Origin: Paludibacter sp.
GTDB taxonomy: Bacteria; Bacteroidota; Bacteroidia; Bacteroidales; Paludibacteraceae
Length of the DNA stretch: 40,448 nt
Assembly: GCA_030655595.1 (NCBI GenBank)
Contig: JAUSNQ010000102.1
Span: forward strand, 1 to 40,448
Direction of reading: 5' to 3'
Position 1 is the first letter of the stretch. Each line of letters starts with the position of its first letter. A program made the position numbers and the translations under genes. Shown in pieces: positions 34,345-40,448 of this stretch. Below the pieces are notes generated by a model, which saw only the letters and a program-made list of their open reading frames with translations, had not been told where the DNA came from and searched no databases.

Positions 34345-35574
34345 ATGAAAGCTTGTTTTATGGGCTTGGGTTATATTGGATTACCCACTGCAATAATTGC
34401 AGCCAAAAATGATATAATGGTTATCGGAGTAGACATTAATCCAAAAGTGGTTGAAACAATTAATCAGGGTAAAATTCATATAGTTGAGCCAGGCTTACAG
34501 GAATTATGCAGAGAGGTAGTAACAGGGAACAAGTTTGTGGCTGCGCTACAACCGGTTGTAAGTGATATTTATTTAATTGTGGTACCCACACCTTTTATGG
34601 GCGATCACGAACCCGATATATCGTACGTAGAAGCAGCAACCCAAGCAGTGATACCGTTTTTGAAAGTAGGTGATTTGTATATTATTGAATCTACTTCGCC
34701 AGTTGGAACAACCGAGAAAATGACGCAACTGATTTATAGTCAACGACCAGAATTGAAAGACAACATATTTATTGCGTACTGCCCCGAGCGTGTATTGCCT
34801 GGCAATGTGATACATGAGCTCGTTTACAACGACAGGGTGATTGGTGGTGTTGATGATGCATCGACTCTCAAAGCAATGGATTTTTACAAGCATTTTGTAA
34901 AGGGCACTTTACACAGAACAAATGCACGTACAGCCGAGATGTGTAAACTTATCGAAAATTCTTCGCGCGATGTGCAAATTGCTTTTGCAAACGAGCTTTC
35001 TCTGATCTGTGATAAAGCCGGAATTAATGTATGGGAGTTAATCGAATTGGCAAACAAGCATCCGCGTGTTAACATACTACAACCAGGCAGCGGTGTGGGA
35101 GGTCATTGTATTGCTGTTGACCCATATTTTATTACTGCAGACTTCCCATTGGAATCGCAAATCATAGGTAAAGCCCGCGAAATTAATAATTATAAGGCCT
35201 TCTGGTGTGCTGAGAAAACTCAGCATTCCATTCATGAATTTGAAGTGAAAAATGCCCGTGAACCAAAGGTAGCCATGATGGGCTTGGCATTTAAGCCCAA
35301 CATTGACGATTTAAGGGAATCGCCGGCTAAATATATTGTTACCAAGGTGATGCAAGCTCATAACAATGGTGATTTTTTGATTGTGGAACCAAATATAACA
35401 GAACATAAGGTATTTAAGCTGACCCATTATCGAGAAGCATATGAAAGTGCTGACATTGTAGTGTTTCTTGTAGCCCATAATGAGTTTAAAGAGCTTGAAT
35501 GGAGGGAAGAAAAAGTGATGCTGGATTTTTGTGGAATCTTTAAAAATCAATATATTATCAACGGTTTAATTTAA
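34345..35574 (+). CDS. wecC: UDP-N-acetyl-D-mannosamine dehydrogenase
   Basis: Oxidises UDP-ManNAc to UDP-ManNAcA with two NAD+. About 409 aa. The N-terminal Rossmann domain is ACFMGLGYIGLPTAIIAAK. Family segments include VVPTPFMGDHEPDISYVEAA, YCPERVLPGNVIHELVYNDRVIGG, and the active-site GSGVGGHCIAVDPYF with catalytic C255, then AFKPNIDDLRESPA. The frame is open from a GTG at 34336, but the ATG at 34345 gives the usual start. The gene precedes wecB by 24 nt, so UDP-GlcNAc is turned into UDP-ManNAc (WecB) and then into the acidic sugar (WecC), implying a uronic-acid-containing polymer. Confidence 0.94.
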   Translation: MKACFMGLGYIGLPTAIIAAKNDIMVIGVDINPKVVETINQGKIHIVEPGLQELCREVVTGNKFVAALQPVVSDIYLIVVPTPFMGDHEPDISYVEAATQAVIPFLKVGDLYIIESTSPVGTTEKMTQLIYSQRPELKDNIFIAYCPERVLPGNVIHELVYNDRVIGGVDDASTLKAMDFYKHFVKGTLHRTNARTAEMCKLIENSSRDVQIAFANELSLICDKAGINVWELIELANKHPRVNILQPGSGVGGHCIAVDPYFITADFPLESQIIGKAREINNYKAFWCAEKTQHSIHEFEVKNAREPKVAMMGLAFKPNIDDLRESPAKYIVTKVMQAHNNGDFLIVEPNITEHKVFKLTHYREAYESADIVVFLVAHNEFKELEWREEKVMLDFCGIFKNQYIINGLI

Positions 35575-35598
35575 TTGTTTTAAGTAAATTATTGTACA

Positions 35599-36828
35599 AT
35601 GAAAAAAGTTATGTTGGTATTTGGTACGCGCCCTGAAGCTATAAAAATGGCTCCGTTGATCAAGGAATTTCAAAAGCATACTGAAAGTTTTGAAACTATT
35701 GTGTGCGTATCAGGACAGCATCGGGAAATGCTCGATCAGGTGTTGAATTTATTTGAAATAACAACGGACTACGACCTGAACATCATGAAAAAGGGACAGG
35801 ATTTATATGATGTTACTTCCAGCGTTTTGACTGGGATGAGGGATGTGCTACAAGATAGCAAACCTGACTTGGTGTTGGTTCACGGTGACACATCTACATC
35901 TACAGCTGCAGCATTAGCTGCATTTTATAAACAAATACCTGTAGGACATGTGGAAGCTGGTCTGCGCACATTCAATAAATATAGTCCCTGGCCAGAAGAA
36001 ATCAACCGGCAGATTACAGGCCGTATTGCGACTTATCATTTTGCACCTACACAGTTAAGCCAACAAAACCTATTGAACGAAGGTGTATCCGAAAATAATA
36101 TCTTTATCACTGGAAATACAGTGATTGATGCACTGTATCTGGTGATTGATAAAATTAAAACCAGCGAAACGCTCCGGAATGAACTGAACAAAACCCTTCT
36201 TAAGAGTGGCATACCCGAACGTATTATAAACTCTTTTCAAAAGCAACAGAATTCGAAAGATTCAACAAATTGTATGAAGGGAGATTCTGAGTGTCGTAAA
36301 TTTATCCTGATTACAGGACACCGCCGAGAAAATTTTGGCGAAGGATTCATCAGTATTTGCAAAGCCATTAAATCTCTTGCAGAAAAATACCCTGATGTAG
36401 ATTTTGTTTATCCCATGCACCTGAATCCCAACGTGCGCAAACCGATACACGATATTTTCGGTCAGGTTGGTTTAACTCAGCATAACCAGACAGATTTACT
36501 CCAGAACATCTTTTTTATCGAACCGCTCGATTATCTCCCTTTCGTGTATCTGATGGAAAAATCAACTGTGGTACTGACCGATAGTGGTGGTATTCAAGAA
36601 GAAGCTCCCGGATTGGGCAAGCCGGTTTTGGTCATGCGCAATACTACAGAACGACCCGAAGCGCTGGAAGCCGGAACCGTAAAACTAGTAGGTACAGACT
36701 ATTACCTAATTGTTTCCGAAGTGTCAGAACTATTGGATAATCAACAGTATTATAACCAAATGGCACAAGCTAATAATCCGTATGGAGATGGAAAGGCGTG
36801 TGAAAGGATATTAGCATGTCTAATTTAA
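35599..36828 (+). CDS. wecB: UDP-N-acetylglucosamine 2-epimerase (non-hydrolysing)
   Basis: Interconverts UDP-GlcNAc and UDP-ManNAc. 409 aa. It starts [21 protein letters not shown], with [78 protein letters not shown] and [21 protein letters not shown], all family signatures of the active site. The protein is about 30 residues longer than E. coli WecB because of a polar insert at about 200-232 ([17 protein letters not shown]), just before the HRREN region. This insert might be only a flexible loop. Confidence 0.95.
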   Translation: MKKVMLVFGTRPEAIKMAPLIKEFQKHTESFETIVCVSGQHREMLDQVLNLFEITTDYDLNIMKKGQDLYDVTSSVLTGMRDVLQDSKPDLVLVHGDTSTSTAAALAAFYKQIPVGHVEAGLRTFNKYSPWPEEINRQITGRIATYHFAPTQLSQQNLLNEGVSENNIFITGNTVIDALYLVIDKIKTSETLRNELNKTLLKSGIPERIINSFQKQQNSKDSTNCMKGDSECRKFILITGHRRENFGEGFISICKAIKSLAEKYPDVDFVYPMHLNPNVRKPIHDIFGQVGLTQHNQTDLLQNIFFIEPLDYLPFVYLMEKSTVVLTDSGGIQEEAPGLGKPVLVMRNTTERPEALEAGTVKLVGTDYYLIVSEVSELLDNQQYYNQMAQANNPYGDGKACERILACLI

Positions 36829-36840
36829 AAATCAGTCTAT

Positions 36841-37236
36841 ATGGAACATATAAAACCCTACATAATAAATCTTCCCAAAATTAATGACCCGCGAGGTAAT
36901 CTTACCTTTATCGAAAGCAACAATCATATCCCTTTTGAAATTAAACGCGTGTATTGGATTTATGATGTACCTGGTGGTGTAACTCGAGGAGGACATGCTT
37001 TTATGGAACAAGTGGAGTTGATTATTTCGCTTTCCGGTAGTTTTGATGTGATTGTTGATGATGGCAAGTCCGTTGAAAAGTTTAGTTTAAATCGCTCCTA
37101 TTACGGCTTATATATACCATCAGGCATATGGAGGCACATGGAAAACTTCTCAACCAATGCTTTGGCAATGGTGCTTGCGTCAACTCAGTTCAACGAAAAT
37201 GACTATATTCGCAACTATAATGAATTCAGAAAATAA
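36841..37236 (+). CDS. fdtA: FdtA-like sugar 3,4-ketoisomerase homologue (first copy)
   Basis: 131-aa cupin of the FdtA/QdtA/WxcM-C family, which moves the keto group of dTDP-4-keto-6-deoxyglucose from C4 to C3 before amination. The family segments are LPKINDPRGNLTFIE, IKRVYWIYDVPGGVTRGGHAF, SGSFDVIVDDG, YGLYIPSGIWRHMENFS and [18 protein letters not shown]. The family's active-site His pair (RGxHAHK) is reduced to RGGHAFM: H52 is kept, the second His is F54. It may have changed activity or act as partner of the next gene. Its stop lies inside the next gene (17-nt overlap). Confidence 0.85.
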   Translation: MEHIKPYIINLPKINDPRGNLTFIESNNHIPFEIKRVYWIYDVPGGVTRGGHAFMEQVELIISLSGSFDVIVDDGKSVEKFSLNRSYYGLYIPSGIWRHMENFSTNALAMVLASTQFNENDYIRNYNEFRK

Positions 37237-37657
37237 CAAATCAAAATTGGCTTCAGTATTCGATTGCTCGGTGATATATTTTCCAAAGATACAGTTCGAA
37301 TCAGGGAGTATTACACCTTTGCATGGTGAAACAGATATCCCGTTTAAAATTAATCGCATATTTTATTTGTACGATATACCCGGTGGCGAAGAACGAGGAG
37401 CTCATGCTCATAAAGAGTGTCATCAATTGCTGGTTGCTGCCAGTGGTGCTTTCGATATCCTTTTAGACGATGGAAAATCGAAACGTATGGTTACAGTCAA
37501 TCGCCCCTACATGGGTTTGCATATACCACCAGGCATTTGGGCTGCCGAAATGGGATTTTCTTCGGGGGCTATTTGTCTGGTGCTGGCATCGCATAATTTT
37601 GATGAAAGTGATTATATAAGGGAATACAAACAGTTTATTTCACACAAAAAACTATGA
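37220..37657 (+). CDS. fdtA: FdtA-like sugar 3,4-ketoisomerase (second copy)
   Basis: 145 aa from the ATG at 37220. An upstream ATG at 37157 would lie deep inside the previous gene and add 21 residues unlike the family. Cupin segments are [46 protein letters not shown] with the full His pair (H62, H64), [53 protein letters not shown]. It is the better candidate for the active 3,4-ketoisomerase. Its stop overlaps the acetyltransferase start by 4 nt (ATGA), so translation is coupled. Confidence 0.9.
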   Translation: MNSENNKSKLASVFDCSVIYFPKIQFESGSITPLHGETDIPFKINRIFYLYDIPGGEERGAHAHKECHQLLVAASGAFDILLDDGKSKRMVTVNRPYMGLHIPPGIWAAEMGFSSGAICLVLASHNFDESDYIREYKQFISHKKL

Positions 37658-38115
37658 CAATTATTCATCCCCTGTCAGATGTTCAGTCTGAAAATATTGG
37701 TGAAAATACGCACATATGGCAATATAGTATAGTGCTGCCTGAAGCAATAATTGGCACTAACAGCAATATCTGCGCACATTGTTTTATTGAAAACAAAGTA
37801 GTTATAGGAAATAATGTTACTATAAAAAATGGAGTTTATATTTGGGACGGCATTGAAATAGAAGACAATGTTTTTATCGGCCCAAATGTGACCTTTACAA
37901 ACGATAAATATCCACGTTCGAAACAATACCCAAAAGCTTTTCAAAAAACACTCATCAAAAAGGGAGCTTCTATTGCTGCCGGGGTAGTAATTTTAGGAGG
38001 CATTACTGTTGGCGATAATGCAATGATTGGAGCCGGAAGTGTCGTAACCAAAGACATCCCGGCAAACGAATTGTGGTTAGGAAATCCGGCTAAGTTTATT
38101 CGTAAAATCAACTAA
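37654..38115 (+). CDS. Hexapeptide-repeat sugar N-acyltransferase (FdtC-like)
   Basis: 153-aa left-handed beta-helix acyltransferase. Hexapeptide turns run from about residue 12 to 130 ([64 protein letters not shown]). The catalytic-type region [14 protein letters not shown] precedes [34 protein letters not shown]. Such enzymes use acetyl-CoA to acylate a dTDP-3-amino-3,6-dideoxyhexose. It sits between the isomerases and the aminotransferase that would make its substrate, matching an FdtA-FdtC-FdtB set. The acyl group cannot be read from sequence. Confidence 0.9.
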   Translation: MTIIHPLSDVQSENIGENTHIWQYSIVLPEAIIGTNSNICAHCFIENKVVIGNNVTIKNGVYIWDGIEIEDNVFIGPNVTFTNDKYPRSKQYPKAFQKTLIKKGASIAAGVVILGGITVGDNAMIGAGSVVTKDIPANELWLGNPAKFIRKIN

Positions 38116-38117
38116 AC

Positions 38118-39242
38118 ATGATAAAATTCCTCGATTTAAAAGCCATTAATGATTTTTATGAACCTGAACTATCGGGATCAATTAAACGTGTATTAGACTC
38201 AGGATGGTATTTGCTTGGTAATGAGGTTAAAAACTTCGAACATAATTATGCCCATTACATAGGTACACAACATTGCATCGGTGTGGCTAATGGTTTGGAT
38301 GCACTTCGATTAATCCTTAAAGCTTATATTGTGATGGGGATCATCCAGGAGGGTGATGAAGTGATAGTGCCTGCAAATACCTATATAGCTACTATACTAG
38401 CCATAACAGATAATCGTTTAAAACCTGTGTTAGTTGAACCAGATATTGATACACTTCAAATTGATTACAGATTAATTGAAAAGGCGATTACTTCAAAAAC
38501 TAAAGCCATCATGATTGTTCATTTATATGGACAGTGTGCTCATACCACGAAAATTGAAAAGTTATGTAAGCATTATAATCTTAAACTGATTGAGGATAAT
38601 GCACAAGCGCATGGGTGTCGATTTACAACAGTAAGCGATGATCAGCAATCAATAAGTAAAAGGACTGGTTCGTTGGGGGATGCGGCAGGACATAGCTTTT
38701 ATCCAGGAAAAAATCTTGGTTGTTTGGGCGATGGAGGAGCTGTTACCACGGATAATGATGATCTGGCTCAAGTTGTTCGATCACTGGCTAATTACGGTTC
38801 TGGACAGAAATATGTGTTTGAATATCAGGGACTCAACAGTCGACTGGATGAGCTGCAGGCTGCGATACTTGATGTTAAATTAAAATATCTGGATGCTGAT
38901 ACCGAAAAGCGCCGGGGAGTTGCACGATATTATTTGGATAATATTAAACATCCTGATATTATGCTTCCAAAAGTTACAGACTGGAACGCACATGTATTTC
39001 ACATTTTTACTATTCTCACCACACGGCGGGATGAGTTACAGCAATATCTGACTGAGAATGGAGTTCAAACATTAATCCATTATCCTATTCCTCCTCATAA
39101 ACAAAAATGTTATGCAGATTGGAATAATTGGTCATTTCCGGTTACCGAAGAAATACATCAGCAAGAATTGAGTTTGCCGATAAGCCCGGTGATTTCGGAA
39201 GAAGAAGTTAAAATGGTTGAAAAACTGATTAATAGATTTTAG
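38118..39242 (+). CDS. DegT/DnrJ/EryC1/StrS sugar aminotransferase (FdtB/QdtB-like)
   Basis: 374-aa PLP enzyme that aminates a keto-sugar nucleotide using glutamate. The N-terminus is MIKFLDLKAINDFYEPEL, then GTQHCIGVANGLDALRLIL, VIVPANTYIATILA, EDNAQAHGCRF and the PLP lysine K198 in HSFYPGKNLGCLGDGGAV, with NYGSGQKYVFEYQGLNSRLDELQAA. With the two FdtA-like genes upstream the product should be a dTDP-3-amino-3,6-dideoxyhexose (Fuc3N or Qui3N). RmlA and RmlB, needed to make the dTDP-4-keto precursor, are not in the window. It starts 2 nt after the acyltransferase stop. Confidence 0.92.
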   Translation: MIKFLDLKAINDFYEPELSGSIKRVLDSGWYLLGNEVKNFEHNYAHYIGTQHCIGVANGLDALRLILKAYIVMGIIQEGDEVIVPANTYIATILAITDNRLKPVLVEPDIDTLQIDYRLIEKAITSKTKAIMIVHLYGQCAHTTKIEKLCKHYNLKLIEDNAQAHGCRFTTVSDDQQSISKRTGSLGDAAGHSFYPGKNLGCLGDGGAVTTDNDDLAQVVRSLANYGSGQKYVFEYQGLNSRLDELQAAILDVKLKYLDADTEKRRGVARYYLDNIKHPDIMLPKVTDWNAHVFHIFTILTTRRDELQQYLTENGVQTLIHYPIPPHKQKCYADWNNWSFPVTEEIHQQELSLPISPVISEEEVKMVEKLINRF

Positions 39243-39244
39243 AT

Positions 39245-40288
39245 TTGGAAAGCGTAGATAATACTGCCTATAAAAGTATTTTCAAAGCCACTTCCTTATT
39301 TGGAGGTGTGCAGATCTATAATATTATTATCGGTATTATAAAATCAAAATTTATTGCTATTTTGTTAGGCCCCACCGGAATGGGGATTGCGGGTTTGCTC
39401 ACATCAGCTACTTCATTGGTTCAGGGTTTCACGGCAATGGGACTATCATCAAGTGCAATTAAAAACATCGCTGAAGCAAATAGCAATGAGGATGACGGAA
39501 AATTAAGTTTAGTTGTAACCGTCTTTAAAAGACTCGTTTGGTTTACCGGGATATTAGGGATGATAGTTACAATCATTATTGCACCCTTGTTAAGTAAATA
39601 CTCATTTGGGAACTATGACTATACAATTCCCTTTATCTTTTTATCGGTAACACTACTCCTACAACAGCTAAGTGCGGGTAGAAACGTACTTCTTCAAGGT
39701 ATGCGTAAGTTAAATTATCTTGCAAAGTCAGCTGTCATTGGGTCAACCATTGGGTTGCTTGTTTCGGTGCCAATATATTATTACATGGGAATCAAGGGGA
39801 TTGTTCCAACCTTGATTTTAAATGCGATTATTGTATTTTTAATCACATGGTGGTTTGCTAGAAAAATAAAAATAGAAAAGATCAAGGTTTCAACAAAACA
39901 AACTTTTAAAGAGGGCAAAGGTATGTTGAAAATGGGTATTGTCATGTCTTTGAATAGTGTTTTAGTGTTAGGTTCATCTTTTGTTCTTAGAGCTTTTATC
40001 TTGACTAAAACTATTGCACCTGCTCTCACTGCTTTTTGGACTCTGTCTGTATCAATGAAGTCTTCAATTTTATCAACCTTAATCTGCATTTTGTGTCCGC
40101 CTACTTCTTCTGCAGTATCAAGCTCAATAAATTCTCCTTCGTCAAGTTTTTTTCCGAATAATTTATCAAACATTTTAAACCTCTCCAATTATTATTATGC
40201 CTTGCTTGTTTATATACTTATTTTTGTTTGCTTTCTAACAACGATACGATGTTCCAAACCTGTGTTCTTGTGTACATTGGTATGTTAG
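39245..40288 (+). CDS. wzx: Wzx O-antigen flippase, N-terminal half fused to foreign sequence
   Basis: The first ~250 residues are a Bacteroidota Wzx/MATE-type polysaccharide flippase: KSIFKATSLFGGVQIYNIIIGIIKSKFIAILLGPTGMGIAGLL, then several membrane helices ending near MLKMGIVMSLNSVLVLGSSFVLRAFI. The start is TTG at 39245, with no better ATG, 2 nt after the aminotransferase stop. Wzx proteins have about 12 helices and 450-510 residues. Here, from about residue 245, the frame reads antisense to an archaeal sepF-like gene, giving a Ser-rich, Pro-rich tail (SSAVSSSINSPSSSFFPNN) that is not Wzx. The real gene is therefore truncated at about 39973-40000, and the end at 40288 is meaningless. Confidence 0.8.
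   Translation: MESVDNTAYKSIFKATSLFGGVQIYNIIIGIIKSKFIAILLGPTGMGIAGLLTSATSLVQGFTAMGLSSSAIKNIAEANSNEDDGKLSLVVTVFKRLVWFTGILGMIVTIIIAPLLSKYSFGNYDYTIPFIFLSVTLLLQQLSAGRNVLLQGMRKLNYLAKSAVIGSTIGLLVSVPIYYYMGIKGIVPTLILNAIIVFLITWWFARKIKIEKIKVSTKQTFKEGKGMLKMGIVMSLNSVLVLGSSFVLRAFILTKTIAPALTAFWTLSVSMKSSILSTLICILCPPTSSAVSSSINSPSSSFFPNNLSNILNLSNYYYALLVYILIFVCFLTTIRCSKPVFLCTLVC
39781..40173 (-). CDS. sepF: Archaeal SepF-like cell-division protein, C-terminus replaced
   Basis: The first ~67 residues from the ATG at 40173 are MFDKLFGKKLDEGEF, an acidic linker and KMQIKVDKIEDFIDTDRVQKAVRAGAIVLVKIKALRTKDE. This matches archaeal SepF (DUF552), where a membrane-anchoring N-terminus precedes an FtsZ-binding domain whose LRTxD helix follows the GxIVxxxI strand. 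An archaeal-style Shine-Dalgarno (GGAGAGG) precedes the ATG by 6-7 nt; the frame also opens at a TTG at 40188. After about 39975 the frame reads antisense Wzx (IPIFNIPLPSLK) and no longer resembles SepF. SepF would tether FtsZ to the membrane. The family is read by eye. Confidence 0.65.
   Translation of the reverse strand: MFDKLFGKKLDEGEFIELDTAEEVGGHKMQIKVDKIEDFIDTDRVQKAVRAGAIVLVKIKALRTKDEPNTKTLFKDMTIPIFNIPLPSLKVCFVETLIFSIFIFLANHHVIKNTIIAFKIKVGTIPLIPM
39973..40000. other. Putative junction between bacterial and archaeal sequence
   Basis: Left of this interval the plus strand encodes Wzx. Right of it the minus strand encodes SepF-like sequence ending ALRTKDE. In the interval itself both readings remain plausible (plus SSFVLRAFI, minus KIKALRTKDE), as expected for a joint at a short stretch of identity. 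Either a chimeric assembly or, less likely, true transfer. Confidence 0.7.
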
Positions 40289-40448
40289 GATCATTAGATA
40301 TCTCATCTAGGTAGCTGATAACAGTGTTTATTCTAATATCAACTGGGTCTTTTTGGGTTTTTAGAATTTCAATAGACTGAAGGCACTTTTCTCTGATGTT
40401 TTTCGGGACAGTTTTATCTTCTGATACCTGCCGGATAAGTTCAATAAT
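40218..40448 (-). CDS. UPF0147 family archaeal protein, N-terminus cut by window edge
   Basis: The last 77 codons of a minus-strand gene: IIELIRQVSEDKTVPKNIREK, then SIEILKTQKDPVDIRINTVIS and YLDEISNDPNIPMYTRTQVWNIVSLLESKQK. VPxNIRxx and the block LDEISNDPNxPxxTRTxxW are the hallmark of UPF0147, a small helical protein of unknown function restricted to archaea as far as I know. 44 nt separate its stop from the SepF-like ATG, in the same direction. Start codon outside the window. Confidence 0.8.
   Translation of the reverse strand: MIELIRQVSEDKTVPKNIREKCLQSIEILKTQKDPVDIRINTVISYLDEISNDPNIPMYTRTQVWNIVSLLESKQK

Noticed and set aside
39245..40288. A novel flippase with a Ser-rich C-terminal domain
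   Set aside because: The tail is the antisense reading of a SepF-like gene, so it is a product of the junction and not a domain.

Overview
The window is mostly chromosome of a Bacteroidota bacterium, probably of the order Bacteroidales. The evidence is an ExbB-X-ExbD-ExbD operon, a T9SS C-terminal sorting domain, a UpxY-type antiterminator, a type-2-like IleRS, and many starts preceded by the Bacteroidota -7 element TAnnTTTG rather than a Shine-Dalgarno sequence. The last ~450 bp are different. They carry two archaeal-type genes (a SepF-like protein and a UPF0147 protein) on the minus strand, fused to the middle of a Bacteroidota wzx flippase. The contig is probably chimeric at about 39973-40000.

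Left part (1-14.6 kb): ileS (partial), a secreted FAD-dependent oxidoreductase, an orphan T9SS sorting domain, a two-component system (soluble PAS kinase plus NarL-type regulator), the proton-channel operon that energises TonB-dependent transport, tRNA-Ser(GGA), guaA-tatD and a secreted C69 dipeptidase. Most of these are on the minus strand.

Middle (14.6-27.1 kb): a TonB-dependent receptor with a His-rich N-terminus, an O6-alkylguanine alkyltransferase whose 3' end is duplicated in degenerate form, a free-methionine-R-sulfoxide reductase, an AAA-ATPase/RloB pair that looks like an AbiL-type phage-defence module, a GNAT acetyltransferase and a secreted M16 peptidase. A minus-strand cluster follows: ECF-type S component, phosphoribosyltransferase, DUF362 protein and polyferredoxin. 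Heptameric tandem repeats interrupt this cluster.

Right part (27.1-40 kb): a cell-surface polysaccharide locus on the plus strand. The first block holds a polyprenyl-phosphate sugar-phosphate transferase, a Wza-like export lipoprotein, a Wzc-like tyrosine kinase and a CDP-glucose 4,6-dehydratase homologue that has lost its catalytic residues. A REP-like multi-hairpin cassette separates this block from a UpxY/NusG-like antiterminator, which is followed by a terminator-like hairpin. The second block holds wecC and wecB (UDP-ManNAc and UDP-ManNAcA supply), two tandem FdtA-like cupin isomerases, a hexapeptide acyltransferase and a DegT-type aminotransferase (together a dTDP-3-amino-3,6-dideoxyhexose branch), then the truncated wzx. 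RmlA/RmlB, the polymerase and the glycosyltransferases are not in the window.

No single element is certainly a new system. The best leads are the inactive RfbG homologue, the unequal FdtA pair, the ATPase/RloB module, the orphan sorting domain beside a two-component system and a repeated 15-bp element, and the archaeal junction. All family assignments are from reading the sequence; no search was run.
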